Shown here one piece after another: positions 44,962-56,514 of a stretch of 64,000 nt of DNA. Source of the DNA: Endothia cerciana. Taxonomy: Eukaryota > Ascomycota > Sordariomycetes > Diaporthales > Cryphonectriaceae. Position 1 is the stretch's first letter; every line of letters starts with the position of its first letter. The notes beneath the pieces are model-generated. The model saw nothing but the letters and a program-made list of their open reading frames with translations. It was not told the DNA's origin and ran no database searches. The position numbers were made by a program, and so were the translations under genes. The stretch is taken from assembly GCA_026119935.1 (NCBI GenBank), contig JALRMH010000021.1:186001-250000 (forward strand), read 5' to 3'.

Positions 44962-45708
44962 ATTCGCCCTTCATTTGGTGCGTGGCTGCCTAGCCTGCGA
45001 TCTGGGCAAGTATCGATGAGAAAACCCAGCGAGGATGGCATCTAGCCGAACACAAAAACGAATCACTCTTGCTAGAAGTGGAAGAACAGGGCTCCGGCCC
45101 CCCCATCTCCCCTCGCACTATCTCGGTTCGTGCAAGCCACGATTTTGGGGATGATAACGCCCACATGGCTTGCCAATACCAAGGCGAGTGAGCATGCAGG
45201 TGTCCAAGGGACTAGCACATGCAGCGAGGTGCGCCAGGATGTGTTGCTTCACAGGCGCTCCAGGAGGCTAAACGCTGACGTGTCTTGGAGGCCTGAGACG
45301 GTCTTGAGCCTTTGCATCCTTGGGGCGTTGTTACCCAATGGCTTCATTTGAAGGGTTCCATCGCATCTGCGGCGTTTGCAGCCTGCTTTGAAATGGTTCT
45401 CGTATCGGCGGTCTTCCGGGACAAAATAATGACCTAATCAGAATGCGTAACATGCAAATATGTGCGAAACAGACTTGAATTATAAAGCTGAACCCTAAAT
45501 ATATTATATCTAACCTTGCCCCATAGAATGTCGCTGAATGGTTGGGCACGCGTCTGCATAACAAACCTTGGAACCACTGGACGCCCTCTGGCGCACACAA
45601 AGTCAGGCAACCAGGCAGCATACTTCTGGCTTATTCTTTGACGCCCGACATCCATCGAGTTTCTCGGCTTTTCGTCAATATCTCAAGCGCAAGGACCATC
45701 TTCCAAGG
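44962..45708. other. Divergent intergenic region
   Basis: Upstream of the hypothetical gene (-) and the permease gene (+). A reading in line with the permease start (45660-45705, FRQYLKRKDHLPR) could be an alternative permease N-terminus. Confidence 0.4.
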
Positions 45709-48337
45709 ATGACAGGTACCGAGGATGACGTGGCAAGGCCTCAGCTCCGGTAAGAAACCAGGAAGCTGGCGGTTATGTGCAAATATCACGGAAAATACTG
45801 AGTACTATCACGCACCAGACAGGAATTCACTAGCTTCCAAATCCTCGTATGTCTAGTTCTTGATATGAAGGACTGATACATATATAAAACACGAGCTGAT
45901 AGGCCATCGACCAATAGTGCATCGTTCTTAGTGGCCTCATAGGAACAGGTGTCTTCGTCACTGATGCAGACGCTCTACAGCTCGCTGGTCCCGGTGGCCT
46001 TTTGCTTGTCCTCGGTGTGCTCAGTATCATTACAATCGGCGTCAGCGAGACTGTGAGCCACTTGGTCCAGCTCTTCCCCGCGCCCAATGCCATCTTCGAA
46101 TACGTGTCAACATTCGTCGACCGTGAACTGGCTTGGGTCATTGGATTCGCGTATTGGTCAGCAGCTCCAATCATGTAATGAAGAGGTGTGCTGCTCACTT
46201 TACACACTGCAGGTATGCATGGACTTCTGTCTTTGCTACTGAGATGCTCACAGTAGCGACAATCATTCGATATTGGGGAGCCTCCCCCTTATTAACTTCT
46301 ATAATTTCCTATGTTTTTATCCCCCTCACACTGGTCTTTGTCAACACCCGTCATGTTAAGGTGTAGTCGGTCCGTCTTCCTCTTTCTTTCACCGTGGCTT
46401 GCTCACACAGCTTCAGGTCTTCGGTTGGATTGAGACCGTCGGGGGAGTCCTCAAAGTCGCTCTCATGGTTGCACTAACCATTGCCATTTATCATGCGGCT
46501 GACGCTGGTTAATCTCCCATCCTTGACGACACATGATCACAATGCTGACATTATTATTCAAGATGATGATGGAGGAACTCAAGGACGTAGGTCGTTTCAC
46601 ACAACTCGCAAAACCTTCGCAAGCCGGCGTGTCTAAACAGCTCTATAGCAATTAATATCGGGATCTCCCCGAACCGAAAGTACACTGATAACGTCGGCGT
46701 TGCAATCTGGTTAGCTTTCCCTCTGCAGGCCTCTGTTGGCAATCTTTAATTTCGACAGCAAACAATCATGTTCAAGAGCCGCTGACTGGGACGTAGTATG
46801 GCATTACCCCTAGTGGCGTGGAGTTTGGGGGGCATCGAAAGTACAGCCATGGCAGCTTTTGAGGCACGACCTATACGCGCGCGAGACCAGAGAAGTGAGC
46901 ATCAGCAGCAAGAAGATAATCCTGAGTCTCAATCGAGGAGCTGGAAGCTTTACACACGGCGGATTCTTAGCCTCGGTCGAAAGGGGGATCCAACCCCTAG
47001 TCTCGATCCGCAGCGCGGTCATCAAGATATGCGACGTCTGAAAGACATAGCCTGGGCATCCAGCTCGATCCACTGGATCGTTGTCCTGCTCTACTTACTC
47101 TACAGTCTCGCGATCGCCCTCACCGTTCCATGGGACTACCTCCAGGTCCCCTGGATCTTTACCCTGGAAGGTCCCGCCATCCATTTCGGAAACAGCACAT
47201 GCGGAGGTACTTCAATGGCCGTATTCGTGCCTTTTTGTAATCGCACAGTCAGCTATACCGATGAACAAACATACTCACCAAAGTTCTACCAGCCAAGGTT
47301 TGCCAGCTTCATAAATGGTTGCCTACTGTACAGCGTTGTGTCATGCGGGAACACGGCTCTTTATATGGCCAGTCGTACCTTGTACGGCCTGGCCACCAGC
47401 CCCGAATTGGAAAATCTGTCCAATACTTACGTCCGCGACATTACACGGACAATTGGCTCAGTTGACCCGAAATCCGGGGTTCCGATGTACGCTGTTGGTC
47501 TGTCTTACCTAATTTTTTGTTGGGTTCCATGGCTTGGTTTCAAAGACGAGGAGGAATGGGTGGGCATGCAGGATGTAAGCCGGAAGACTTTCACCAGCTT
47601 CCAGCCCGTGCATACTGACCTTCAATCAGGTTCTTTCATTCCTGTTCGTCTCGTCGAGTATGGCCTACGTTGTTGTTTGGGCAGCTCTGTGCCTTGCGTT
47701 CATCCGGTTATGGTACTGGTACGTTTACGCAGGCGTCGGCATGTCTTGACATAGCACTTAACCGTCCGGCAGGGCTAGAAAGTGCGCAGGTGGCCTCGAC
47801 AGTGACCACCAGCGGTTTTGCGAAGCAAGGTTCCGCTACAAATACCGACAACATGTGCATTACGTTGTTCCGCAACCTTTGGCTGCAGTGGTCGGCTTGG
47901 CGGGATGTCTTCTTCTGATTATCGCGTCAAGCTCCATTTGGTGGAATATCAAGGCTCAAGTTTCAATGTCCTGGAAAGTGGGTGTATATTTTATCGTAAG
48001 TGACCCCACTCGTTGCGAATATCCATATACCTATTGACATAACTCCCAGGAAATAATTCTGCTGTTGTTCTGGATCTTGTTGAAATCGGCATCGGGTTGG
48101 AAGAGGTTGTGTGTTCCCTTGGACAGCAACCCTTCAGAACTCCAGGAGTGTCTGGACTATCTCGTCCGAGCGGCTCTTGGAGGTATGAGAAGAAGAGAAG
48201 AGAACGAGATGACATCTCTCGAGAATGCTAGCACCGTAAACGAGCAGGGGAGAGACCAACCGCTTCCTGACATGACGTTTCCCGACCAGCCAGTCGACAG
48301 GTGCAGCACAAGCCAGGGAGAACTCAGAGCGGAGTAG
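45709..48337 (+). CDS. Amino-acid permease (APC superfamily), 11 exons
   Basis: Hand-built exons: 45709-45749, 45823-45846, 45932-46156, 46213-46360, 46417-46507, 46563-46586, 46649-46709, 46797-47574, 47630-47718, 47773-47995 and 48050-48337. They sum to 1992 nt, an unbroken 663-aa frame. Motifs are those of fungal amino-acid permeases: GLIGTGVFVTDADALQLAGP, LFPAPNAIFEYVSTFVDREL, WVIGFAYW joined to YAWTSVFATEMLTVA, then NVGVAICMALPLVAWSLGGI with IESTAMAAFEAR (spliced). Later come GNTALYMASRTLYGLA and several membrane helices to KVGVYFI and EIILLLFWILLKSASGW. A polar tail of about 90 residues follows. About 12 helices would move amino acids with protons across the plasma membrane; the substrate is unknown. 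The predicted N-terminus is short, giving only the end of helix 1, so the real start may lie upstream. Confidence 0.85.
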
Positions 48338-48849
48338 TATTTAGCAATGGATCTCTGGCAAGGGAATGATATCCGCGTCCACCTACACTAAATCTATATT
48401 GTACAATCGTGTCGTGGGCAGCATGGTCTCCCCAGAGGCAACATTGTGCTTAATAAGCTGTTCTGGAATATGAGCTCTTGTGGAAGCTCATTCCCTACTC
48501 GCTTTGCCGGCCTTCGAATTACTGAAACTTTTAAACCATGATTCGCCGGGGCGTTAGAAAAGGCCGTAGGTGCTCACGCCGCGGGCATGCTCACTGGAAG
48601 AGGTCCTAGATTTGTGCCGCAAGTTCCAGGAAGGCCTGCAGTCCATTTTGGGTTAGTAGGTCTTTAGGAGACAACAATAAATGGAAAGGAGAGGGTGTAG
48701 AGCAGTACCGTGTACACCTCTTTGATATACGCACACCTCCTGTGATCTTACATAAATGGCGATTGGCCAGCCCAACTTGGATTATCTTACCAACGATTTG
48801 TCCCTCACTCTCCACACCGTATCACGGCCAGGTCAGCAAGGCAGGAACC
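48338..48849. other. Intergenic
   Basis: Between the permease stop and the kinase ATG. No gene seen. Confidence 0.5.
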
Positions 48850-51800
48850 ATGCAGAGTTCTCAGCCCAGCATCGACAATGGAGATGAGGCACGCAGAGAC
48901 GGCTATCTGAATGAAATAATCTCTCCTCGACTAGAAAAGGCCAAGCACTATGCAGGAAACCCGGATTCCTCGTCGGAGAGAGTCTTCTTTTGCCGTTCAG
49001 AACTGGAAGAGATCTGGGATACGGACTCCGTCAAGGCCGTCTTCTACAATCTAAATGATACGCAACAAAGAATCATCAAGGAGCAACTTCTTCTTTTCAT
49101 ATCCTTCCTCACCCTCGTCGACATTGCACCGTCGTGGCTTTCCTCGTGTGAGAATCGAATATTCGAACAGCATGACAGAGCCTCGCCAAAGTTCACCGAC
49201 GACGACGGGCCAAGGTCGAGGGATGAGCTCAGAGCCTTAGGGTTCACCATCATGCGGGCGGCTCGTTGGAGGGACCAATACATGTTCAGGCCGGCGACTA
49301 TAATCCTTGATCCCGACGGGTGGGAGATCCAGAGGGTCGAGTGGCCTCGCCCATTGCCTTTCGAGAACCCGACCAGCATCAGCACGACACATCCGGTCCT
49401 GGGTAGACGTGGGGATTCCCATACCACAGGTGAGCCGGGAACCGGGACGGTGCGAGTGAGTGGCTATGATCAAATACTGCTCGGGTCTTCCGAATACCCT
49501 TACTCATGCCAGACAAAGTTGTACCAGATCCCCCAGGAGTACGCCATCACCGGAAAGGCTGGTACAGCGTGGAAACCGGTTCGTCGTGCAATCCTCATAG
49601 CAGAAGATGTGTGCCTGGTATGCTGACGGCTTATAGCAATCACCACCACTTGTGGTTGTGAAGTCGTTCTCTGCCAGCCAGCGTGTGGTAGACGAGGTAA
49701 AGAACATGGTGTTTTTGAAGCAGAGTCTGACACGAAGTCCAAGTATATCTATACATGACGCTATCATAGAGCAGAGGCCAGAGGATCGCGCTATTTACAG
49801 CATCGTATTGCCATATGCCACTTTGGGCGATCTTTCCCTATTCCTTCGCGATGGAATCTCCATTGACAACAACATGAACACTCCAGTCTACGACATGAAG
49901 GCGAACTTTCCACGTATTACGGAAGAACACCAAGGACTCGCCTCGGCACTGCTTGAACAATGCCATCAGTTGGCTAAAGCCTTGAAGTTCCTCCACAAAG
50001 GCTTCGTGACCAAGGACCACGATTTCAAGGTCTTCTGCGCCCATATGGACCTCAAGCCCGAGAATATCCTCATATTCGACGAGCAAGGAGGGATCGTTGG
50101 CAAATGGAAAATCTGCGACTTTGGGATATCCGTCTTGCGGGCTAATCCCTTGCAGTCGACTCGACATGACTCGGGGATCCTAGCTGTCGGAGACCTGCGC
50201 CTGAAGGCTATGGGGAAGACAATTGTAACCATATCCAAGCAGCAGCCGTCAACATACCAGCCGCCCGAAATCGAGCATCCTATCGCAATCCCAACCGACC
50301 GCGGCGGACGATCCATCGACATATGGTCTTACGGCACAATTTTTGCTGAAGTATTGGCCTATGCCTCGGGAGGGGCCCCCAGCGTCGAAATATTCCGCCA
50401 GCGCCGGAAACTTCATACGCTTCGCGACACACAGCTTTATGAGAATGATCTATTTTACACCTCGCGACACAAGGCTCAACTCAGCCCGTCGTTCCCAGTC
50501 CCATGTACTCTCCGACACGAGGTCCACGTATGGCTGAACGAGTTCAACAACTACGCAGCTTCGCCGGCCTCAGAGCAGCCTTGCTTCAGATGCTGGGCAG
50601 ATTGCGTGAGACACATTCTGGAAGTCGACCCTTACAAGAGACCTACAGCGAGGATTCTTTCCAAGGACTGGATACCCAGGCTAATTGAGCACTCACCTGA
50701 GCACGGAGGACCGCACGTGCATTTCAAGAACCCCCCTTCGAGAAGACCCAGCATCGATTCGACTAGGTCAATCCCCATTCATGAGAAACCGTCACGGATC
50801 TCGATTACTTCTGCACCCGGGGAGTCCGTTATTGCTACCATCACCAATGACTCGCTGGGGACAAATCGAAATCCTATAGACTCGTCCCTGACCTCAAGCA
50901 GCCAGCGGTCTTCAATCGGCAGACTGAACCTCAACGGGTCCAGCAACGTGTTTGGGTTGTCCTTCAGCTCCTCGCCGATCGATCACGATGTTGACGAGAA
51001 CAAGCTGGTGTACCTGACCGAGGATGGTATCGAAGTCTTTGATCTCGGCGTTTCGAAGAACTCATCAGAAGTGCAGCACAATCTTGTGAAAATTCCTCTG
51101 CGCTCGAAGGAGTGCCGATGGAAGGGCATCAGGGTCGCCACTCCGTATGCCGCAGTGTGGGGCCTTGTCAAAAACACGCCAACAGTAAGTGAGAAGTATG
51201 GCGCCAGCATGTGCGAGGCAGAGAACGAGGCTGACAGGGTGAAGTTGAGAGTCTATGACGTGTCAACAAAAACCCTGGTCCCTGTGGACAAGCGGTTGGT
51301 CATTGAGCTTGCGGATGTCTCGATGCACTTTGACTACTCCAAACGACTTGCAGTCTCGAGACAAGGCTACGTCGCTATGCTGAAGGGCAATGCCATCAGC
51401 ATCTTCAATGCGAGGTACGTATGCTCCCAGCCCATCTGTGGCATATTACTGACTGTTCCGTAGGGTCCAAGACTCTTCTCCCTCGCTGTCAATTTCGCTG
51501 CCGAAGGTTGGGGTGATCACCAAGTTTGTCGATATAGAGTTCAACGACGCCGGCTCAAGGTTGTACGCCTGGGCAAATAGGGACTTGCATGGTCTGCTTA
51601 CCGTATATGATCTCTCCAGAAGTGCCAACCAGGCAGACCCGATATGTCAGAGAAGATTCAAGGTTTGTCGTCTGGCCTCTCGGTTGCTAAGTGACGCCGC
51701 TGACACGAGTTTAGAAGGATTTTTCCGGGCATAAGGTCCGGGTCATAGTCATTCCGTTCCATGACAAACAGGAGTGCATTATTTCTGCCGGACGAAAGCT

Positions 51801-52188
51801 GTTTCTCGGTTGTGTTGACGAGGACCGTCGACAGCACCTACTGCAGACTCACCCTTTTGGCGGCGGCGGCTGGACGCCACAACATGCCCCCGAGCCACCA
51901 GAAGGGTCAGACCTCATCGCAGCATGTGTTTTGAACAGCTCGATCGTCACTCTGCAGGGCCACAGGCGCCACCTGCGGAGGAAGGCCCAGATATTACAGC
52001 AAGAGATCGGGCCGGCGGGGACCATCGACTTCGGGACACAAAAGGTCCTCTCAGGGTTAAAGGACCCGCCCGATAATCACGACTTGAACACATTCGTCAA
52101 GATGAGTGTCATACCGTGTAATGATGCCGACGGTCAGGGTGCAGTGATTGTGTCTCATAAGAAAGGCAAGGTCGAGGTAGTGACTTAG
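48850..52188 (+). CDS. Protein kinase with long propeller-like C-terminal region
   Basis: Exons are 48850-49578, 49637-51414, 51464-51662 and 51715-52188: 3180 nt, 1059 aa, all phases consistent (intron 1 has the branch-like GCTGACG). Residues 1-240 are a helical N-region, seen in many fungal kinases of this kind, with no named domain. The kinase domain shows PPLVVVKSF (Lys about 252), CAHMDLKPENILIF (catalytic loop about 378, HMD instead of HRD), CDFGIS (about 404), a PPE in place of APE (about 452) and DIWSYGTIFAEVLA (about 470). A Ser/Thr-rich linker (about 590-690) leads to about 370 residues of beta-rich repeats (KLVYLTEDGIEVFDL, GSRLYAWANRDLHGLLTVYD, FSGHKVRVIVIPFHDKQECI), which I read as a degenerate WD40-like propeller. 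The key Lys and both Asp are kept, so activity is likely. Role unknown. Confidence 0.85.
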
Positions 52189-53122
52189 ATGGCCAGGGGT
52201 CTTTCCTCCGCTGGGGTACAGCACCGAGGTGCGTCAACATGCGAGAAGAATAGATAACACACCTGCCAGGAGCTGATGCGCCTGGGCAGTCCGACGGATC
52301 CTTCGCTTCCGACCCTCTGGCTGTCGATATGCTGAGACGCGCGTAGTCTGCCAGAGGTCACGCCTGGGTCTCATATGCCAAGTGGCAAACACCAGACGGC
52401 GGATATGGCCGTGAACCAGTCAAGCAGCCTTCTTGATGGCCCCCAGGTGCGCAGGCAAGCCCATGAGGTGCTTGAGTGGAAGGAAGAGGCAGAGGGACAG
52501 CAGACCGCAAGCCAGCTAATGCCGATCCCTTGAACCCCCCCCCCCCCTTTACTAAATCCGGACGCCGCCAGGGCGCGTGTCTAGTTATCTACATGTTTGC
52601 ATGATCTCAAGCAGCCTCCTTCGAGTCCCCGAGCGTGTAAAACAATGGGGACAACCAGGAGCGGACGAGCCGGGGCGGACGGCCTTGTTTGCGTGCTCTG
52701 GCTCCTCCTCGCAAGCAACGAGGGCAACACGCTTGACCGCATCTTCTGCAATCATGAAGCAGCAGCTTCAAGATCGACCTGCGGTGTTCAAACACAGCTC
52801 CTTCCGGCAACTCTCCCAGGGTGGGCCAAGGTACTTTATGCGAAGAAACGGCGCGCATATCCTGATCTCCTCGTCCATCACCGCCACGCACCGGCAAGAC
52901 CAGCGAACAGCAGACGACAGAAACCGAAACGGCCTTGGAAGAGAACCCCCTCCCCTCCCGGCGGATATTCAGTAATACGGATCCCCCTCATACAGGCGCC
53001 GAGCTTTCTACCTCCCAAAAGTTAGACTAGACACGCCCTCGCCTCCCCAGCACCAGGCAGCCCGGCGCCCGCATCCTCAAAATCCAAACAGACGTGTCTC
53101 AAGCCGCGAGACGCCGCCGCCC
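52189..53122. other. Intergenic
   Basis: No convincing gene. A C11 run lies near 52538. Overlapping short frames in 52577-53025 have no domain. Confidence 0.5.
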
Positions 53123-53341
53123 ATGGACGCCTCAGCGGCAACCCTGCTGGCGGTCCTCTCGGCCTGCCTCCTCGCCCTCCTCGCCCTCTTCCTCCTCCTC
53201 TACCGCGTCTACTGGTGCAACTGGGCGGACCGGGCGAGATCGGAATGCCGGCGCCGGCGCCGCGGCCGCTGTCGCGCCCCGCACGACGAGGAGGCCGGCC
53301 CGGCAGGCCGTGATGAGGGGGCCCCGCCAGGATCGCAGTAG
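53123..53341 (+). CDS. Possible 72-aa single-pass membrane protein
   Basis: A short frame starting at an ATG in fair context (CGCCCATGG). It has one strong hydrophobic helix (TLLAVLSACLLALLALFLLL, residues 7-26), then YRVYWCNW, an Arg-rich stop-transfer patch (CRRRRRGRCR) and a polar tail ending GAPPGSQ. The helix-then-basic order is that of a small N-out, C-in membrane protein. Very high GC makes such frames arise by chance, and no homologue is known to me, so this is tentative. Confidence 0.3.
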   Translation: MDASAATLLAVLSACLLALLALFLLLYRVYWCNWADRARSECRRRRRGRCRAPHDEEAGPAGRDEGAPPGSQ

Positions 53342-54177
53342 ATATACTATTGAGGGGGGAGGGGACCGGCCCCCCTCCCAGCCGTCCAGGCTCAGGCGCG
53401 GTGGGGGTAGTAGGGTGGCTGGCGGCGTGTAAAGAAGCGTCCGTTGCAGGACACGAGGTTCGTCTCGATTGAGGCTGGTCTGCGCTAGGGGGTGGGCAGT
53501 ACCAGGTGGCTTTCTATTGTCGTTTCAAGTCCTGTTGGTACAAAGTCCTGTCACGGTATGATTGTTCGTCAGGGCTCCATCCCGCCGGAGTTTGGGCGGG
53601 TGGACGGGGCCCTTGGAGAATACGTTGAAGAGGCTCTGTTCAAAAAATCTGTGTATCTTGCCAACCCGAGACTGCCTGTCTGATATCGACAAGAGCGTGC
53701 GCTCGAATCGGTCAATTCTAATGCCGTCGCTGGTACCCGGAAAGCAGTTCTCTTCCTCGAAACACCTAACTCCCGCCTCAGCACGCCCGGCAGGGCAGAG
53801 GCCGCGATGCAGGGATTGAAAGCACCGGCGAGCCGACCATTGAACCCTGTACAGGTGGAGGGTAGCTCTCCGAAGGTTGTTATCGGCCCTCTGATTCAAA
53901 AGTCTAGGCAATGTGTCTTTCAGAGAACGAAATGGGGTGAAGTCAGTCCCCATCCATCCTCGCTGCCAGACACCGGCCATCTTTTCCAGCCTTGACCCTT
54001 CCGTCTCACAACTCCTCATGCCGTCGTCGAATTTCGGTTTCGCGTGGATCGTAGTCGAACAGCCCCCCCCCCTGTCCATTGTTCCATTAGAAGAAGAAGC
54101 GAACACAACACCAAACCCCGAGCCCGTACAGAACACAGGGCTTCTCAGAGTTGAGGATTGGTAGCCCTTGATTCCTG
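53342..54177. other. Intergenic
   Basis: 3' side of the downstream kinase gene. No gene seen. Confidence 0.5.
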
Positions 54178-55545
54178 TCATAAGACCTCCTCCCCGTCGT
54201 CCGCCTCACGGAACCTCAGACCTCCCTCAACGGCAATCCCACCCTTGACCCACTCGGTTGCTGCGACTTTTTGGAGCGGCCATCGGCTTCTGGCCCGTTT
54301 GAGTAAACCTTCTGTTACTTCCATTGCCCCAAGCATGCCTGCGGCCTCGAACTTCTTGGCATCGCCCTCATGATCTCCGTCTTCTCCGGCGAACTTGATC
54401 CACTGCCACTCCACACGTGCGATCCGGTGACTCGTCCGGCTCCGCATGCGGAGCGCATCGCTCATCCCCGGTGGTGGATCGAAAGGTAATCTACTCTCGA
54501 GCAGTGCGTACAGCAGAACGCCAACTGACCAGGCGTCCGTAGCATGGCCGTCGTACTCCAAGCCCATGATGACCTCAGGCGCCGCATAGTCCTCACTGCC
54601 GCAACGGGTGGTCAACTTCTCGTCGTCGGCGACTCGGCGTGACAGACCCAGATCCGTCAAGGTAGTCACACTATACGGATAGGTCTGCCAGTCGATGCTG
54701 CGATCTGCGAGTTCCTGGGGGGTGAGGTTCACAAGGACGTTTTCTAGCTTGATATCTCGATGGACAATGTGGCGTTCGTGTAGGTATTGCACTGCGCCAA
54801 CGAGCTCCGAGAAGACCCTCTGAAGCAACGAGGGTAAGAGCAGATCAGAATGGGTCGTGGCCACGTCGAAGAGGTCGCCGCCTGGGCAATAAGTGAGGAC
54901 CAAGATCGCGCGGGTCGGCTCGATGCTCCACGCCATCAGATCCACCAGAGACGGGTGGTGTATACTCTGCATGATCTCCAGCTCCCGCTTCAGGCTCATT
55001 TCCACTCGCTCTTCGGAGGCGCCACCCTTGGGCCCGTGTTCGCAGATTTTTACCGCAACCAGCGCCTTTCGGTCGAGACTCGATGTAGGTTCCGGCGTGA
55101 GGAGGCCGTTGTCCACCATATTATGCTCCGCCTCGATCTCATCCTCTGACGCAGATGCGTGGCTGGTAGCCAGCACTACGCGGCTGAAGGTGCCCTGTCC
55201 TAGAGATTTGACAGCCCTCCATCTACGGAGCTTGCCGTCTTTCCGCCCTCGGGCATCGAAATACTCATACTTGGGGTTTAGCTTGGTCGTCAAGCTGGTA
55301 GGATCGCTCCAGGTCACGGAAGACTCGCTCGGCGGTGGGCTGGGCGGCTTTTCTATCGGGGTCAGCCCCCGGGCTTCTGACAGGTGCGGTTCCCGTCGTA
55401 GCGAAGCATGGTGGTGGCTGCCCGGGCGAGACCCTGATACTGTGACCATACGCTTGGGAATGTTGACATGATCCGGACGGTACTCGCTGATGCTCCTGTT
55501 TCGTGTATGTATCTTAGCCTTGGAAACGTCCTTTTCGGATTTCAC

Positions 55546-55605
<60 letters not shown>

Positions 55606-56514
55606 GCTGCTGCTGCTGCCGTTGCCGCTGTCTTCCCCGGGCGTGTTGCTCGGGTTTGCTAAGCTCTTTCTTTTTGACTGGTTCGCCACAGCCGAAGCAA
55701 TTGACTCGCCGTTTCTCGTAACCAGCACCGATTCTGACATGATGGTGGGCAGCTGCTGGGGGGCATCCCTCGAGGGCGGGCGGCCTTGGAGTCGCTTCCA
55801 GGGGCCTGGGGAATCGCCCGAGAGCAGTGGTGACGGCAGGGGCGTCACGTCCCCCATGGCGGTAATAATAGGGCTAGGGACTCGTGAGCTGGCGGCAGAG
55901 CCCAGGCCGCGGCCAAAGGCGGCGGACTTGAGACTGGGAGTCCGAGAGACGGGTTTTAGGCTGGGCGCAGAGGACTTGCGAGACAGGGGCAAGGCGGTGG
56001 GCCTATGCGGATCTTGAAGACCCTCCGTGTTCGCGATGCGTTGTGATTCGTCTACGATAGGCGAGAGAGTCGAGTGAGGGGTATATAGAGCCTCGGTGGG
56101 TATCTGGAGCGGGTTGCCGGAGGCGACAGAGGGCGATTTGTGGACGAGATGGTCTTCGTAACCCGAGTCAACTCGCTGAGGGGTCGAGTCTCCCGGCGGC
56201 AGGTTGACAATAGGTGGGGGAGGGGAGACGGTCTTGGAGTGGTTATCGTATCGCTGAGGAGAAGACGAGAGGAAGGTTGCCGTCAAGGACGCAGGCAGCG
56301 TATCGGAACCGGAGGGGGGTCGTGGGGGGTCGAGGGCAGCGTTCATGGCTGCGGTGCGGCTGTTTCGAAGGTTAAAAGCCTGGAGGGCGTCTGTCGCAGG
56401 ACCCGCGCTCAGGGAGTCGGAAGTTCTGCCGGCATGAATGCGACTCTGCACAGAACCTGTGGCCCCGTTGTTTGGGTGCTGCAGGGATCTGGACTCTGGA
56501 TGTCGAGCAGACAT
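54178..56514 (-). CDS. Serine/threonine protein kinase, fungal Prr1/Prr2-like
   Basis: A single-exon frame of 778 aa from the ATG at 56514. Residues 1 to about 410 are a disordered Ser/Pro/Asn-rich region with a polyasparagine-polyserine run coded by AAC and AGC triplets. The kinase domain starts at KLRRWRAVKSLGQGTFSRVV (Gly loop near 435), with VAVKICEHG, an insertion, VHRDIKLENVLV near 588, TDLGLSRRVADDEKLTTRCG near 620 (DLG where most kinases have DFG), EDYAAPEVIMG and ATDAWSVGVLLYALLESRLP. A short C-lobe tail ends READDGEEVL. Lys, HRD Asp and DLG Asp are present, so it should be active. DLG occurs in some active fungal kinases. The assignment near yeast Prr1/Prr2 (pheromone and stress signalling) rests on motif likeness only. 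Confidence 0.88.
55544..55622. repeat. CTG/TTG triplet tract coding Asn-Ser runs in the kinase
   Basis: About eight CTG, then about eleven TTG, then several CTG triplets on the + strand. Read on the coding strand they are AGC and AAC, giving a Ser-Asn-Ser homopolymer block in the disordered region. Confidence 0.95.
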
